From Leifsonia poae (GTDB lineage Bacteria > Actinomycetota > Actinomycetes > Actinomycetales > Microbacteriaceae), in NCBI RefSeq assembly GCF_020009625.1, contig NZ_JAIHLP010000002.1, positions 3,100,001 to 3,164,000 of the forward strand: a stretch of 64,000 nt of DNA, given 5' to 3'. The notes beneath the pieces are model-generated. The model was not told the DNA's origin, searched no databases, and worked only from the letters and a program-made list of their open reading frames with translations. Both the position numbers and the translations under genes were made by a program. This document shows, one piece after another, positions 1 through 8,962 of this stretch (its first letter is position 1; the number at the start of each line of letters is the position of its first letter).

Positions 1-963
1 GTGATCCACGCCAGAGGACTCGCCCGAACGTTCGACACCAAACGAGGAAGGGAGAAGGTGGCCGTCACGGCGGTCGCCGGCGTCGACATCGACGTCGAAG
101 AAGGAGAGATCGTCGGCTTCCTCGGCCCGAACGGGGCCGGCAAGACGACCACCCTGCGCATGCTGACAACACTGCTCAAACCCACGACGGGCACGGCCAC
201 GGTGGCCGGTTTCGACCTTGCGAAAGACCCCATCAACGTGCGCAAGAGCATCGGCTACGTCTCGCAGAGCGGCTCCACTGCATCAGAAGCCCGAGCGGGC
301 GAAGAGATCGTCGACCACGGACTGCTCTACGGCATCAGCGCGGAGCAGGCGACGCGCCGCGGCAAAGAGCTCTTCGAGCAACTCGAACTCGACGGGATGT
401 GGACACGGCAGCCGAAGACGATGTCTGGTGGTCAGCGCCGCCGACTCGACATCGCGATGGGTCTCGTGCACGACCCCCGGTTGGTGTTCCTCGACGAACC
501 GACCACCGGGCTCGACCCGCAGGCCCGAGCCAATCTGTGGACCCACATCGCCGACCTGCGCACGAAACGGGGGAGCACGGTGTTCCTCACCACGCACTAC
601 CTCGACGAGGCCGACGCGCTCTGCGACCGCATCCTGGTCATCGATCACGGTTCGATCGTCGCCGCGGACACCCCGGAGGCGCTGAAACGCCAAGTGGCCG
701 GCGACCTGATCGAATTGGTGCTGCACGACGAACGCCACGTCCCCCTCGCAGCCGAGCAGCTCGGCCGATTGAGCGATGCGAAACCGGATGTGGTCGGTCG
801 CGTCGTGAGCGTCCGCGTGCCGAGCGCGGGCACCGAACTGCCGCCGCTGCTGCGCGCCCTCGACGCTGCCGGGGTGGAGCTCGCCGCCATCGAAGTGCGC
901 CGCCCCACGCTCGACGATGTCTTCCTCACCATGACCGGCCGCTCGCTTCGCGAGAACGCCTGA
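1..963 (+). CDS. ABC transporter ATP-binding protein, DrrA type
   Basis: Nucleotide-binding subunit (320 aa) of a two-gene ABC-2 type exporter. Visible motifs are Walker A GPNGAGKTT (residues 42-50), signature MSGGQ (about 141), Walker B VFLDEPTTGLD (about 162-172) and the switch His in TTHYLDEAD (about 199). The roughly 80 residues after the ABC core resemble the C-terminal extension of the daunorubicin-resistance DrrA family. The permease gene follows 52 bp downstream, so the two should form one exporter. The substrate cannot be read from sequence. The GTG at base 1 gives an N-terminus (IHARGLARTFD) usual for the family, but its ribosome binding site would lie outside the window, so a longer start is not excluded. 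Confidence 0.9.
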   Translation: MIHARGLARTFDTKRGREKVAVTAVAGVDIDVEEGEIVGFLGPNGAGKTTTLRMLTTLLKPTTGTATVAGFDLAKDPINVRKSIGYVSQSGSTASEARAGEEIVDHGLLYGISAEQATRRGKELFEQLELDGMWTRQPKTMSGGQRRRLDIAMGLVHDPRLVFLDEPTTGLDPQARANLWTHIADLRTKRGSTVFLTTHYLDEADALCDRILVIDHGSIVAADTPEALKRQVAGDLIELVLHDERHVPLAAEQLGRLSDAKPDVVGRVVSVRVPSAGTELPPLLRALDAAGVELAAIEVRRPTLDDVFLTMTGRSLRENA

Positions 964-1015
964 GCCGACACTGCCTCCCGCACCCCTCGCCTTCTTCCGT
1001 CTCCAAGGAACGACA

Positions 1016-1780
1016 ATGACCTTCTCTGCACAAACCTGGATCATCTTCCGCCGCCAGATGCGCCTGGCGCTCCGCAACCCCGCCTGGGTGATCATCGGGC
1101 TGGCTCAGCCCGTGCTCTACCTGTGCCTGTTCGGCCCCCTGCTCGAGCCGCTGGCCAAGCAGATCGGCACCGACAACGCCTACACATTCTTCGTGCCCGG
1201 GCTCCTGGTGCAGCTCGCCCTGTTCGGAGCGCTGTTCGCCGGGTTCGGCCTCATCTCCGAGTGGCGCGAAGGCGTCATCGAGGCGGAGCGCGTGACGCCG
1301 GCCAGCCGCACGGCCCTGCTGCTCGGCCGGGTGCTCCGCGACCTCGCCCTGCTCACCGTGCAGGGCATCCTTCTCGTGGCGCTCGGATTCGCCTTCGGAC
1401 TCACCGGATCGATCGGCGGAATGATCTTCGGCCTCGTTCTGACCGTGCTGCTCGGCGGCGCCTGCTCGGCCTCGTCGAATGCGCTCGCGCTCAGCACGAA
1501 GAGCGAGGATGCGCTGGCGCCGATCCTCAACAGCATCTCGCTCCCCGTTCTGCTGCTGTCCGGCATCCTGCTGCCGATCAGCACAGCGACCGGGGCCCCG
1601 CAGTGGCTGGCGACCGTGAGCGACTTCATGCCGATCAAGTACATCGTCAACGGCATCAGAGCCACCTTCGTCGGCGACTTCTGGACGACGACCGTGCTCT
1701 GGGGCGTGGTGTGGACTCTCGTGCTGTTCGCGCTCGGACTCTGGGTGGGCACGCGCACCTTCCGCAAAGACAACGCCTGA
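1016..1780 (+). CDS. ABC-2 type transporter permease, DrrB type
   Basis: Membrane subunit (254 aa) partnering the upstream ATPase. About six hydrophobic segments are visible, with an ABC-2 membrane-domain organisation: a long polar N-terminus, helices around 63-85, 105-145 and 172-190, and a last helix near 222-245. The short motif ASNALALSTKSEDA in the middle is typical of DrrB-like permeases. The ATG is preceded by AAGGAACGACA, a good Shine-Dalgarno. Only 52 bp separate it from the ATPase, supporting one transcript. Export of a drug-like or lipid-like substrate is family inference only. Confidence 0.88.
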   Translation: MTFSAQTWIIFRRQMRLALRNPAWVIIGLAQPVLYLCLFGPLLEPLAKQIGTDNAYTFFVPGLLVQLALFGALFAGFGLISEWREGVIEAERVTPASRTALLLGRVLRDLALLTVQGILLVALGFAFGLTGSIGGMIFGLVLTVLLGGACSASSNALALSTKSEDALAPILNSISLPVLLLSGILLPISTATGAPQWLATVSDFMPIKYIVNGIRATFVGDFWTTTVLWGVVWTLVLFALGLWVGTRTFRKDNA

Positions 1781-1939
1781 GCCGGCAGCATCTTCCCGGG
1801 GTGTTCCTGTCGACCTGCTGCCGTCGGAGCCGGAATCACCTGAAGACGAGAGCGCTCCACAGGTCGCTGCGACTGCGCGTTCTCCCCACATCCCACCCCA
1901 CAGCCCGATCGTGCCGGTGGCCTCTGAAACGATGGGCTC

Positions 1940-4033
1940 ATGAGCACCACGAGAGAACAAGCCCTCGCCACCCTCCGCGCCCTGGTCGGTCGCGACGACG
2001 CAGACTTCCACGAAGGCCAGTTCGAGGCGATCTCGGCCCTCGTCGACGATCACCGACGGGCCCTCGTGGTGCAGCGCACCGGGTGGGGCAAGTCGGCGGT
2101 CTACTTCGTCGCCACCATGCTGCTGCGCTCGCGCGGGTCGGGGCCGACCATCCTGGTCTCGCCGCTGCTGGCACTCATGCGCGACCAGGTCGCGGCGGCG
2201 GAGCGCGCCGGGGTGCGCGCGGTCACGCTCAATTCGGCCAACCGCCACGAGTGGGACGACGTCATGCAGAACCTCCGCGACGACACCGTGGATGTGTTGC
2301 TCGTTTCGCCGGAGAGACTCAACAACCCATCCTTCCGAGACGAGTACCTCCCCGCCCTCATCGGCCGCAGCGGGCTGCTCGTCATCGACGAGGCGCACTG
2401 CATCTCCGATTGGGGCCACGACTTCCGGCCCGACTATCGCCGCCTGCGTGATCTGATCGCCGCCATGCCGGACGGCGTTCCCGTGCTCGCCACCACGGCC
2501 ACGGCCAACGAGCGGGTCGTGGCCGACGTCGCCGAGCAGATGGGAAGCGGCGGCCATGGCGAGGTTCTCACCCTCCGCGGCCCATTGGCACGCAAGTCCT
2601 TGCGTCTGGGCGTGCTGACCCTTCCCGATGCCGGTGCCCGGCTCGCCTGGTTGGTCAGCAACCTGGGCGCCCTCCCCGGCAGCGGAATCATCTATGCGCT
2701 CACGGTTTCGGCCGCCGAAGACACCGCTCGTCTGCTGCGCGAGGCCGGGCATGAGACCCACGCATACACCGGCCAGACCGACACGGCCGAGCGCGAAGAT
2801 CTGGAGGGCCGCCTCAAACGCAACGAGGTGAAGGCTCTGGTGGCCACCAGCGCGCTCGGAATGGGGTTCGACAAACCCGACCTCGGATTCGTGGTGCACC
2901 TCGGCGCTCCGTCGTCGCCGGTGGCCTACTACCAGCAGGTCGGCCGCGCGGGCCGCGCCACCGACAATGCCGATGTGCTCCTGCTGCCCGGCCCGGAAGA
3001 TCGAGCGATCTGGGACTACTTCGCCACCGCATCCATGCCCTCGAAACCGAAAGCGGATGCGGTGCTCTCGGCACTCACCGGCGAACCGCAGTCCACCCGC
3101 GCGCTCGAGAGCCAGGTCGACCTCAAACCCTCCACACTGGAACTCCTCCTCAAAGTGCTCGACGTCGACGGCGCCGTGCAACGCGTCGCGAAAGGCTGGA
3201 TCTCCACCGGGAGGCCCTGGGCCTATGACGAGGAGCGCTACTCCCGCATCGCCGCGGCCCGGCAGGCCGAGCAACGCGCGATGCTCGACTACGAGAGCAC
3301 GCCAGACTGCCGAATGATGTTCCTGCAGCGCGCCCTCGACGACCCGGGCGCACAGCCGTGCGGGCGCTGCGACCGTTGCGCGGGCGCATGGTATCCGAGC
3401 GAGGTCGGGTCGGCCGCCGCCGCCTCGGTGGCGACAGCGCTCGACCGCGTGGGGGTGGAGATCGAACCGCGCAAGCTGTGGCCGACCGGCGCAGACCGGT
3501 TGGGTGTCCCGGTGCGCGGCAAGCTCTCGCCCGATGAACTGCTGTCTCCCGGCCGGGCGTTGGCGCGCCTCACCGACCTCGGCTGGGGTGGTCCGCTCCG
3601 CGAGTTGCTGTCGCCCGAGGCGGCGGATCAGCCGTGCCCGCCCGCCCTGCTCGCCGCGTGCATCCGCGTGCTCGCCGATTGGAAATGGGAGCAGCGTCCG
3701 GTCGCCGTGGTGAGCATGCCGTCGCGTCGTCGTCCGACCTTCGTCGCCTCGCTGGCACGAGGGTTCGCGGATGCCGGCCGGCTGCCATACCTGGGCGAGC
3801 TCACCCTCGTCGATGGTGGTCCGAGCGGTGACCCCGGCGGAAACAGTGCGTTCCGTCTCGCCTCCGTCTGGGATCGTGTCGCCGTCGGCGAGCTCGCGAT
3901 CCCGGCCTCCCAGCCCGTGCTTCTCGTCGACGACCTGGTCGACAGCCGCTGGACCATCACCGTGGCCGGTCGGATCCTTCGTGAAGCGGGCGCCTCCGCG
4001 GTGCTCCCCTTCGCAGCCGCGCTCCGCTCGTGA
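1940..4033 (+). CDS. recQ: RecQ-like ATP-dependent DNA helicase with C-terminal phosphoribosyltransferase-like segment
   Basis: A 697-aa superfamily 2 helicase. Walker A is RTGWGKS (about 46-52). The DEAH box plus RecQ-specific continuation IDEAHCISDWGHDFRPDY begins near 149. Helicase motif VI is QVGRAGRA near 333-340. A Cys cluster (C..., CGRCDRC near 474) matches the RecQ zinc-binding region. The last ~40 residues read VLLVDDLVDSRWT, the PRPP-binding signature of type I phosphoribosyltransferases; this extension is absent from E. coli RecQ but occurs in actinobacterial relatives. Expected role is unwinding DNA in recombination repair. No Shine-Dalgarno is visible; AACGAT lies 6 bp before the ATG, suggesting a leaderless mRNA. 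The 158 bp upstream (1781-1939) holds nothing else I recognise. Confidence 0.88.
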   Translation: MSTTREQALATLRALVGRDDADFHEGQFEAISALVDDHRRALVVQRTGWGKSAVYFVATMLLRSRGSGPTILVSPLLALMRDQVAAAERAGVRAVTLNSANRHEWDDVMQNLRDDTVDVLLVSPERLNNPSFRDEYLPALIGRSGLLVIDEAHCISDWGHDFRPDYRRLRDLIAAMPDGVPVLATTATANERVVADVAEQMGSGGHGEVLTLRGPLARKSLRLGVLTLPDAGARLAWLVSNLGALPGSGIIYALTVSAAEDTARLLREAGHETHAYTGQTDTAEREDLEGRLKRNEVKALVATSALGMGFDKPDLGFVVHLGAPSSPVAYYQQVGRAGRATDNADVLLLPGPEDRAIWDYFATASMPSKPKADAVLSALTGEPQSTRALESQVDLKPSTLELLLKVLDVDGAVQRVAKGWISTGRPWAYDEERYSRIAAARQAEQRAMLDYESTPDCRMMFLQRALDDPGAQPCGRCDRCAGAWYPSEVGSAAAASVATALDRVGVEIEPRKLWPTGADRLGVPVRGKLSPDELLSPGRALARLTDLGWGGPLRELLSPEAADQPCPPALLAACIRVLADWKWEQRPVAVVSMPSRRRPTFVASLARGFADAGRLPYLGELTLVDGGPSGDPGGNSAFRLASVWDRVAVGELAIPASQPVLLVDDLVDSRWTITVAGRILREAGASAVLPFAAALRS

Positions 4034-4103
4034 TCACCGTCGAGACCAGGGTTTCGCCCGCCGAAACGGGGAGCCGGCGCGCGAAGACTTGTTCTCGGCG
4101 GCC

Positions 4104-4140
4104 CGTGGATTCGGGTGCTCTGCGGCTCGTGGATTCGGGT
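4104..4140. repeat. Short direct repeat in a convergent intergenic gap
   Basis: The 13-bp sequence CGTGGATTCGGGT occurs at 4104-4116 and again at 4128-4140, a 24-bp period, in the 142-bp space between the convergent helicase and permease genes. No gene or clear rho-independent terminator is visible there. It could be a decayed coding repeat or a simple duplication. Confidence 0.5.
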
Positions 4141-4175
4141 TCACGGCGGCTCGGCGCTTTCGGGGCCCGAGGGAT

Positions 4176-4988
4176 TCAGCGGTCTTTGCGGATCCAGCGG
4201 AAGGTGAGACGGCAGGCGATCAGGCCGGCGACCAGCCAGATTCCGAGCACCACGGCGAGCCAGCCGAGCTGCCAGCTGCCGCTTGGCTCCTGCGACTCGA
4301 AGCCTGCGGGCAGGAAGACGCTGCGCATCCCCTGAGCGATCCATTTGAGCGGGAAGACGCTGGCGATGTTCCGCAGCCACTCCGGCAGCAGGTTGAACGC
4401 CAGGTAGACGCCCGAGATGAATTGCAGCACCAGAACGATGGGGATGATCACCGCGGTCGCGCTCCGACCGGTGCGCGGCACCGACGAGAGGGCGATCCCC
4501 AGCACTGCCGAGGTCACGATGCCGAGGAGGTACACCCACGCGAACCGCAGCCACAGCGCCGGGTCTGTCGGCAGGGCCACGTCGAACGCCAGACGGGCGA
4601 CGAGCAGGAGCAGGATGATCTGCAGGATGCTCGTCACGATCACCTGCCCCATCTTCCCGATGAAGTACGACACCACGGGCAGCGGTGTGCCGCCCAGACG
4701 TTTGAGGGTGCCGTCGCTTTTCTCCATCGCGATGTCGACGGCCAGGTTCTGCACACCGCTCAGCAGGATCCCGGCCGCGATCATGCCCGGCAGATAGTAG
4801 GCCGCCTGGGTGATCCCGCCCGAACCGTCCGCAGCGACGCCCACCTTGCCGAGGCCTTGGAAGGCGACCGAGAAGATCCCCAGCATCACGACCGGGAACA
4901 GGAAGGTGAAGAAGATCGTGTCGCCTTGCCGGAAGTAGACGGTCACCTCGTAGCGCACACGGTCCAGCCCGAGTCGGATGGTCCTCAC
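4176..4988 (-). CDS. ABC-2 type transporter permease
   Basis: Integral membrane protein (270 aa) with a short cytoplasmic N-terminus and about six hydrophobic segments, in the ABC-2 membrane-domain pattern (early segment TIFFTFLFPVVMLGIF; central SAVLGIALSSVPRTGRSATAV). It starts with GTG at 4988, overlapping the stop codon of the upstream ATPase by 4 bp (GTGA), so the two are translationally coupled. Last gene of the leftward four-gene operon that begins with the PspC-domain protein. By context it may help remove or resist membrane-active compounds; the substrate is unknown. Confidence 0.87.
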   Translation of the reverse strand: MRTIRLGLDRVRYEVTVYFRQGDTIFFTFLFPVVMLGIFSVAFQGLGKVGVAADGSGGITQAAYYLPGMIAAGILLSGVQNLAVDIAMEKSDGTLKRLGGTPLPVVSYFIGKMGQVIVTSILQIILLLLVARLAFDVALPTDPALWLRFAWVYLLGIVTSAVLGIALSSVPRTGRSATAVIIPIVLVLQFISGVYLAFNLLPEWLRNIASVFPLKWIAQGMRSVFLPAGFESQEPSGSWQLGWLAVVLGIWLVAGLIACRLTFRWIRKDR

Positions 4989-5944
4989 GATTCATCTCCC
5001 GCCGGGTTGGCCGGGGCGACAGGGTTCGTCGGGTTCGGCGTTTCTGCGGCGCCGGTTCTGGTGTCTGTCTCGCCGGCCTGGTGGACGAGTTCGAGGTAGA
5101 TGTCTTCCAGGCTCGGCCGGATCACTTCCAGGTCGCGGGGTTCACCACCCTGCTCGGCGGCGAGTCGGGCGACCACTGTTGCTGGCGCTTCCGTGCGTTC
5201 GGTTCGGGGTTGCCCGTCGGTGTCGCGCCAGCGGACGATCGGCACTCGCGCCTCCGCCCCGCCGATCGTGTCGACGTCGCCGATGTCGATGAGCCTGCCC
5301 TGCGCGATCACGGCCACCCGGTCGGCGAGCTGGGCGGCCTCGTCGAGGTAGTGGGTGGTGAGCAGGATTGTGGTGCCTTCCTTTTTGAGGCCTCGGATGA
5401 GTTCCCAGAAGTCGCGCCGCGCTTCCGGGTCGAACCCGGTGGTCGGTTCGTCGAGGAAGAGCAGCTGCGGGCGTCCGATCACCCCGAGAGCCACATCCAC
5501 TCGTCGCCGCTGGCCGCCGGAAAGGTTTTTGATGCGGGTTTTCGCTTTGTCGGTGAGCCCGACGGCGGCGATCACTTCGTCGACGTCGCGGGGTCGCGGG
5601 TAGAGCCGGGCGAAGTGGCTGAGTTGTTCGCGCACGCTGACGTCGCCCGACTCGGCTCCCGATTGCAGGACGATGCCGATGCGGGCCTTCCAGTCGAGGC
5701 CGCCGTGGTGGGGGTCCACCCCCAGCACGCTCGCGGTTCCGCCGCTCCGGTCGCGGTAGCCTTCCAGGATCTCGATCGTCGTGCTTTTGCCTGCACCGTT
5801 CGGCCCGAGCAGGGCGAAGGTCTCCCCGGCGGCGATGTCGAAGCTCACCCCGCGCAGCGCTTCGAATCCGCCGTAGTTCTTGCGGAGCTCGCGAACCGTG
5901 ACGGCCGCGTCTGCGGCCACCCTGCCGACACCCGGGAAGGTCAT
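4985..5944 (-). CDS. ABC transporter ATP-binding protein
   Basis: A 319-aa ABC ATPase of the CcmA/DrrA group. Walker A GPNGAGKST (47-55), signature LSGGQRRRVD, Walker B LLFLDEPTTGFD and switch His in TTHYLDEAAQL are intact. An ~80-residue C-terminal extension follows the ABC core and ends in a Thr/Pro/Asn-rich tail. I chose the ATG at 5944 because the open frame upstream to 6139 encodes no conserved sequence and overlaps the preceding gene. It starts 7 bp after the upstream gene's stop and overlaps the permease by 4 bp, so it is clearly operonic. Confidence 0.9.
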   Translation of the reverse strand: MTFPGVGRVAADAAVTVRELRKNYGGFEALRGVSFDIAAGETFALLGPNGAGKSTTIEILEGYRDRSGGTASVLGVDPHHGGLDWKARIGIVLQSGAESGDVSVREQLSHFARLYPRPRDVDEVIAAVGLTDKAKTRIKNLSGGQRRRVDVALGVIGRPQLLFLDEPTTGFDPEARRDFWELIRGLKKEGTTILLTTHYLDEAAQLADRVAVIAQGRLIDIGDVDTIGGAEARVPIVRWRDTDGQPRTERTEAPATVVARLAAEQGGEPRDLEVIRPSLEDIYLELVHQAGETDTRTGAAETPNPTNPVAPANPAGDES

Positions 5945-5951
5945 GCACTCA

Positions 5952-7067
5952 TCATGCCCGACTTCGTCGCTGGCCGGACCGTATGGCGCCGAGTACGGCC
6001 AGGATGAGGATGAACGCCCCCGCGACCACAACGGCGAGCGTCCAGGCGCTCGCCGGCGAGAGCCCCCAGAACCACACTTCCGCTGCCGCCAGCCGAGACC
6101 GGGCCGAAACGACCCACAGCACGCCCGCGGCGAACACAATCAGGATGAGCCCCCAGACGACACCTCCCCAGCGCACCTGCGGCCGTGCCCCGCGTCCCGC
6201 CATCGGAGCGGCGTAGGCGGCGCCGCTCTGCCAGGCAGGAGCCGCCGCCGCCGCTGCGGCGTCGGACGGGGACGGGACGGTGGCACCCGGGGACGGGACG
6301 GTGGCACCCGGGGACGGGGCGGTGGCGCCCTCCGGCCAGGAGTGATCGGGGCCCGTGGCCTGCGCGCCGGTGGATGAGGGGATCGTCGGTTGTGGGACGG
6401 TCGGTTGTTGAACGGTGGTTGAAGGAGACGCCGGTTGCGCGACCGTCGGCCACTCGGCGGTCGGATGCGGGACCGTGGGGTAAGTCCCCGCCGAGGGGGC
6501 CGAGGGGGCCGAGGGGGCCGAGGGGGCCGAGGGGGCCGAGGTGGCCGAGGTGGCCGAGGGGGCGTCGGGGACCGCTGTGGTGTCGCCTCGGACAGCGGAG
6601 ACGGTGGGCTCGGCGTTGTTCGCCGCACTCCCCGCACTCCCCGCGCTTGCCGAGTTTCCCGCGCTTGCTGAGTTTCCCGCGCTCGTCTTGGCGAGGGTGG
6701 GTGTGTCTGCGGTGATTGCCTTCGGGCTTGCCGACTTCGAGGTGGCCGCTTGTGAGCCGGCCGCTTTCGATGAAGCTTCTTTCGATGCGGTCGCTTTCGA
6801 TGCCGTTGCTTTCGATGCCGTTGCCTTCGGTGCGCTCGCTTTCGGCGCGGCTGACTTCGTGCCTGCGGGTGTGTCCGCGTTGGGTTCGGCCGGGGCCTTA
6901 GCCGTCCGCGGCGCTGCTGTCTTCGAAGGAGTGCGCGCGGGCTTCACCGTTTTCGAGTTCGCCGGTTTCGAGTCCGCGTTGCTCGATGTCACCGAGGGGG
7001 TCGGCAGCGTGTCCGGTGTGGGCGTTTCGGCTGCCGCGGTCGTTTCGTTCTGGTCGGCGTCGGTCAT
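5952..7067 (-). CDS. Ala/Pro/Ser/Lys-rich protein with two C-terminal membrane helices
   Basis: A 371-aa protein I cannot assign to a named family. Residues 1 to about 290 are low complexity: KATASKATASK-type repeats in the first half, then SAPSAPSAP and PSPGATV repeats, probably disordered. The last ~75 residues contain two hydrophobic helices (about 301-321 and 341-362) and a basic end (GQRRSRA). This predicts a membrane anchor with a long flexible cytoplasmic or wall-spanning tail. Its start overlaps the stop of the PspC-domain gene by 4 bp and its stop lies 7 bp before the ABC ATPase, so it belongs to the same operon. Real coding status is supported by this tight packing and by strong codon bias. 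Confidence 0.75.
   Translation of the reverse strand: MTDADQNETTAAAETPTPDTLPTPSVTSSNADSKPANSKTVKPARTPSKTAAPRTAKAPAEPNADTPAGTKSAAPKASAPKATASKATASKATASKEASSKAAGSQAATSKSASPKAITADTPTLAKTSAGNSASAGNSASAGSAGSAANNAEPTVSAVRGDTTAVPDAPSATSATSAPSAPSAPSAPSAPSAGTYPTVPHPTAEWPTVAQPASPSTTVQQPTVPQPTIPSSTGAQATGPDHSWPEGATAPSPGATVPSPGATVPSPSDAAAAAAAPAWQSGAAYAAPMAGRGARPQVRWGGVVWGLILIVFAAGVLWVVSARSRLAAAEVWFWGLSPASAWTLAVVVAGAFILILAVLGAIRSGQRRSRA
6493..6564. repeat. 9-bp tandem repeat inside the Ala/Pro/Ser-rich gene
   Basis: Eight head-to-tail 9-bp units (GAGGGGGCC, two of them GAGGTGGCC, the last ending GGGGGCG) run through this segment on the plus strand. On the minus strand they encode the Ser-Ala-Pro repeat. 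Units keep the reading frame (multiple of three). Copy number is likely to vary by slippage. Confidence 0.85.
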
Positions 7068-8884
7068 TTCCCGGCTCCCTCATTCGGAGTGTTCTGTGTT
7101 TGCTGGAGCATGACGTCGAGGCTGCCGACTTGCTCGACCCGCACGATCGCATCCGGTCTGGCTTTGGTTCCCACGGTCAGGTCGACGGTGCACGTATCGT
7201 TCGGTTGGCGCACGCACGGGTGCGAGACGACCTTGTCGTTGACGGTGTTGAGCACGTCGATGCTTCCACCGCTCAGCACGGCATGGATCGTGATGGTCGT
7301 GTCGTCCATGGTCTCGAGCACGGTTCGGCCGGGACCTTTCACCAGGTCGATGACCGGTGTCGTGGCGGTGTCGAGCTGGGTGTCGTCGAGCCAGAGCTGG
7401 GTTGCGCCGTAGGCCTGGGCGAACCGGGTGCTCGTGGTGGGCGTGACGGATGCCCCGTCGAAGAGGAGATGCCGGCCGGTGATGTCCCGTGGGACGACGG
7501 CGGTGAGCACGGTGACGAGCGCGAGCACGACTCCGAGAAAGGTGAGGAATCCGCTGCGTCGTTTCAGGAGACCGGCGAGCAGCGACGCCAGACCGAACAC
7601 GAGGGTGGCCACGGCGAAAGCGGCCGTGAGGTCGTATCCGGTGATGCCGGTGAACGAGGTCCAGACCAGCGAGGTGATCGCGGCGCCGATCAGGGCGACC
7701 CCGATCGTCGCCCAGCCGAACGCGGCCCCGATCCGAGGGTTCGCCGCCCGGAAGGCTCGGCGTCCCTCGGCGGCCTGGGCACTCATCGCCGCGGCCTGCG
7801 CCCGCATATCGGCGGAGCGCTGGGCTTTCACCGCTCGCATGTCTGCGTTCAGACGCTGCTTCCACTGGGCGTGCTCGGCCTGCCACGCCGCGTGCCGCGT
7901 CTGCCAGTCGGCCACATCCTGCGTGGAAGCGCCCACGGTGGGGGCCGGCGGTTCGGACGGTTCTGTCGAGGTGTCGAGAACGGGTGTTCCCGTCGCGCCC
8001 ACCGTGGTGGGCGTAGTAGCCGCGGATGCGGTGTGCGGCATGGATGCGCTTGTCGATCCCGTCGTGGCGTCGCCCGCGGCACCGCGTGCAGCGTCGGCGA
8101 CACCGGTGACGTCACCCGCGACAAACGTGGCAGTGCTGGCGCCCGAGTCTCCACGCTGCTCGTAGGCGTTCGGGTTCGCCGACGGCATGCCGGCGGCGAA
8201 GGGGGTCTGCGATCCTGTTGCTCCGGCTGTGGCACCCCAGCCGCCTCCGACGGAGTCGCCCCCGGCCGAGCCGCCTCCTGCTGTCGTGCCGGTTCCGGCG
8301 CCGGTTCCGGTGCCGGCACCGGTTTTCCAGCCGCCGCGTGAGGCGATCACGATCAGGCCGACGACGAGGCCGACGACGATGATCGTCCAGATGACGCGGC
8401 CGAACGCATCCCACCAGCCGCCAGCTCCCCAGAAGGTCGAGCCGGCCCACCAGATCCCCTGTGTGGGCGGGAGCAGTGAGAGCAGCGCGAAGGCGCCGAT
8501 GCCGACGATGGCGGGCTGGAACTCGCCGTCGAGCAGGCGCTGCAGGTGGATGCGATTCTCCCTGTCGGGGAGCAACGCCCACGCGGCCGCGTAGATCAGG
8601 AGGGCGGGTGCACCGAGGATCGCGGCGACGACGACGATGCCTCGCACGATGAGCGGGTCGATGCCCAGGCGGTTCGCGACCCCGGAGCACACACCTCCGA
8701 TCCACCCTTCGGTGCGGATGATGCCGAGGCCGCGCATCCAGTCGAAGAAGCGGGTGCCGCGGCCGGAGAGCCCGGTGCGGGGCCCGCCATAGGGCGAGGA
8801 GGGTGTGCCGGCCCCGCTGGGCGGTGGCGTCGAATCGTGCTGTGACATGCTTCGATCGTGGTCCCTGGCGAGCATCGCTGCCAT
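7064..8884 (-). CDS. PspC-domain membrane protein
   Basis: A 606-aa envelope protein. After a Ser/Pro-rich start it has a PspC domain (about 55-115: WIGGVCSGVANRLGIDP, then a hydrophobic stretch ending AWALLPDRE). Further membrane segments, a low-complexity Gly/Thr-rich linker, a charged helical stretch rich in Gln/Ala/Arg, a second group of membrane helices and an extracytoplasmic C-terminal domain follow. PspC proteins respond to or protect against envelope stress. I prefer the ATG at 8884 because AGGGGG lies 7 bp upstream; an alternative ATG at 8848 gives the N-terminus SQHDSTPPP but has a poor ribosome site. First gene of the leftward operon and divergent from the PspC-kinase gene 78 bp away. 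Confidence 0.85.
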   Translation of the reverse strand: MAAMLARDHDRSMSQHDSTPPPSGAGTPSSPYGGPRTGLSGRGTRFFDWMRGLGIIRTEGWIGGVCSGVANRLGIDPLIVRGIVVVAAILGAPALLIYAAAWALLPDRENRIHLQRLLDGEFQPAIVGIGAFALLSLLPPTQGIWWAGSTFWGAGGWWDAFGRVIWTIIVVGLVVGLIVIASRGGWKTGAGTGTGAGTGTTAGGGSAGGDSVGGGWGATAGATGSQTPFAAGMPSANPNAYEQRGDSGASTATFVAGDVTGVADAARGAAGDATTGSTSASMPHTASAATTPTTVGATGTPVLDTSTEPSEPPAPTVGASTQDVADWQTRHAAWQAEHAQWKQRLNADMRAVKAQRSADMRAQAAAMSAQAAEGRRAFRAANPRIGAAFGWATIGVALIGAAITSLVWTSFTGITGYDLTAAFAVATLVFGLASLLAGLLKRRSGFLTFLGVVLALVTVLTAVVPRDITGRHLLFDGASVTPTTSTRFAQAYGATQLWLDDTQLDTATTPVIDLVKGPGRTVLETMDDTTITIHAVLSGGSIDVLNTVNDKVVSHPCVRQPNDTCTVDLTVGTKARPDAIVRVEQVGSLDVMLQQTQNTPNEGAGK

Positions 8885-8962
8885 GGGGTATCCCCCTGAG
8901 TCGACCCTGATTCCCGGTGGCCGGGGTGTCGGGTGGGGGTGGAGTCTGCTTGGATTTCCCAC

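Noticed and set aside
926..3274. 782-codon antisense open frame across the ABC permease and RecQ genes
   Set aside because: It is the mirror of two well-supported genes in very GC-rich DNA; composition is Arg/Gly/Glu-rich with no domain motif.
6493..6564. 9-bp repeats considered as an origin or iteron array
   Set aside because: GC-only, in-frame Ser-Ala-Pro codons inside a translated gene.
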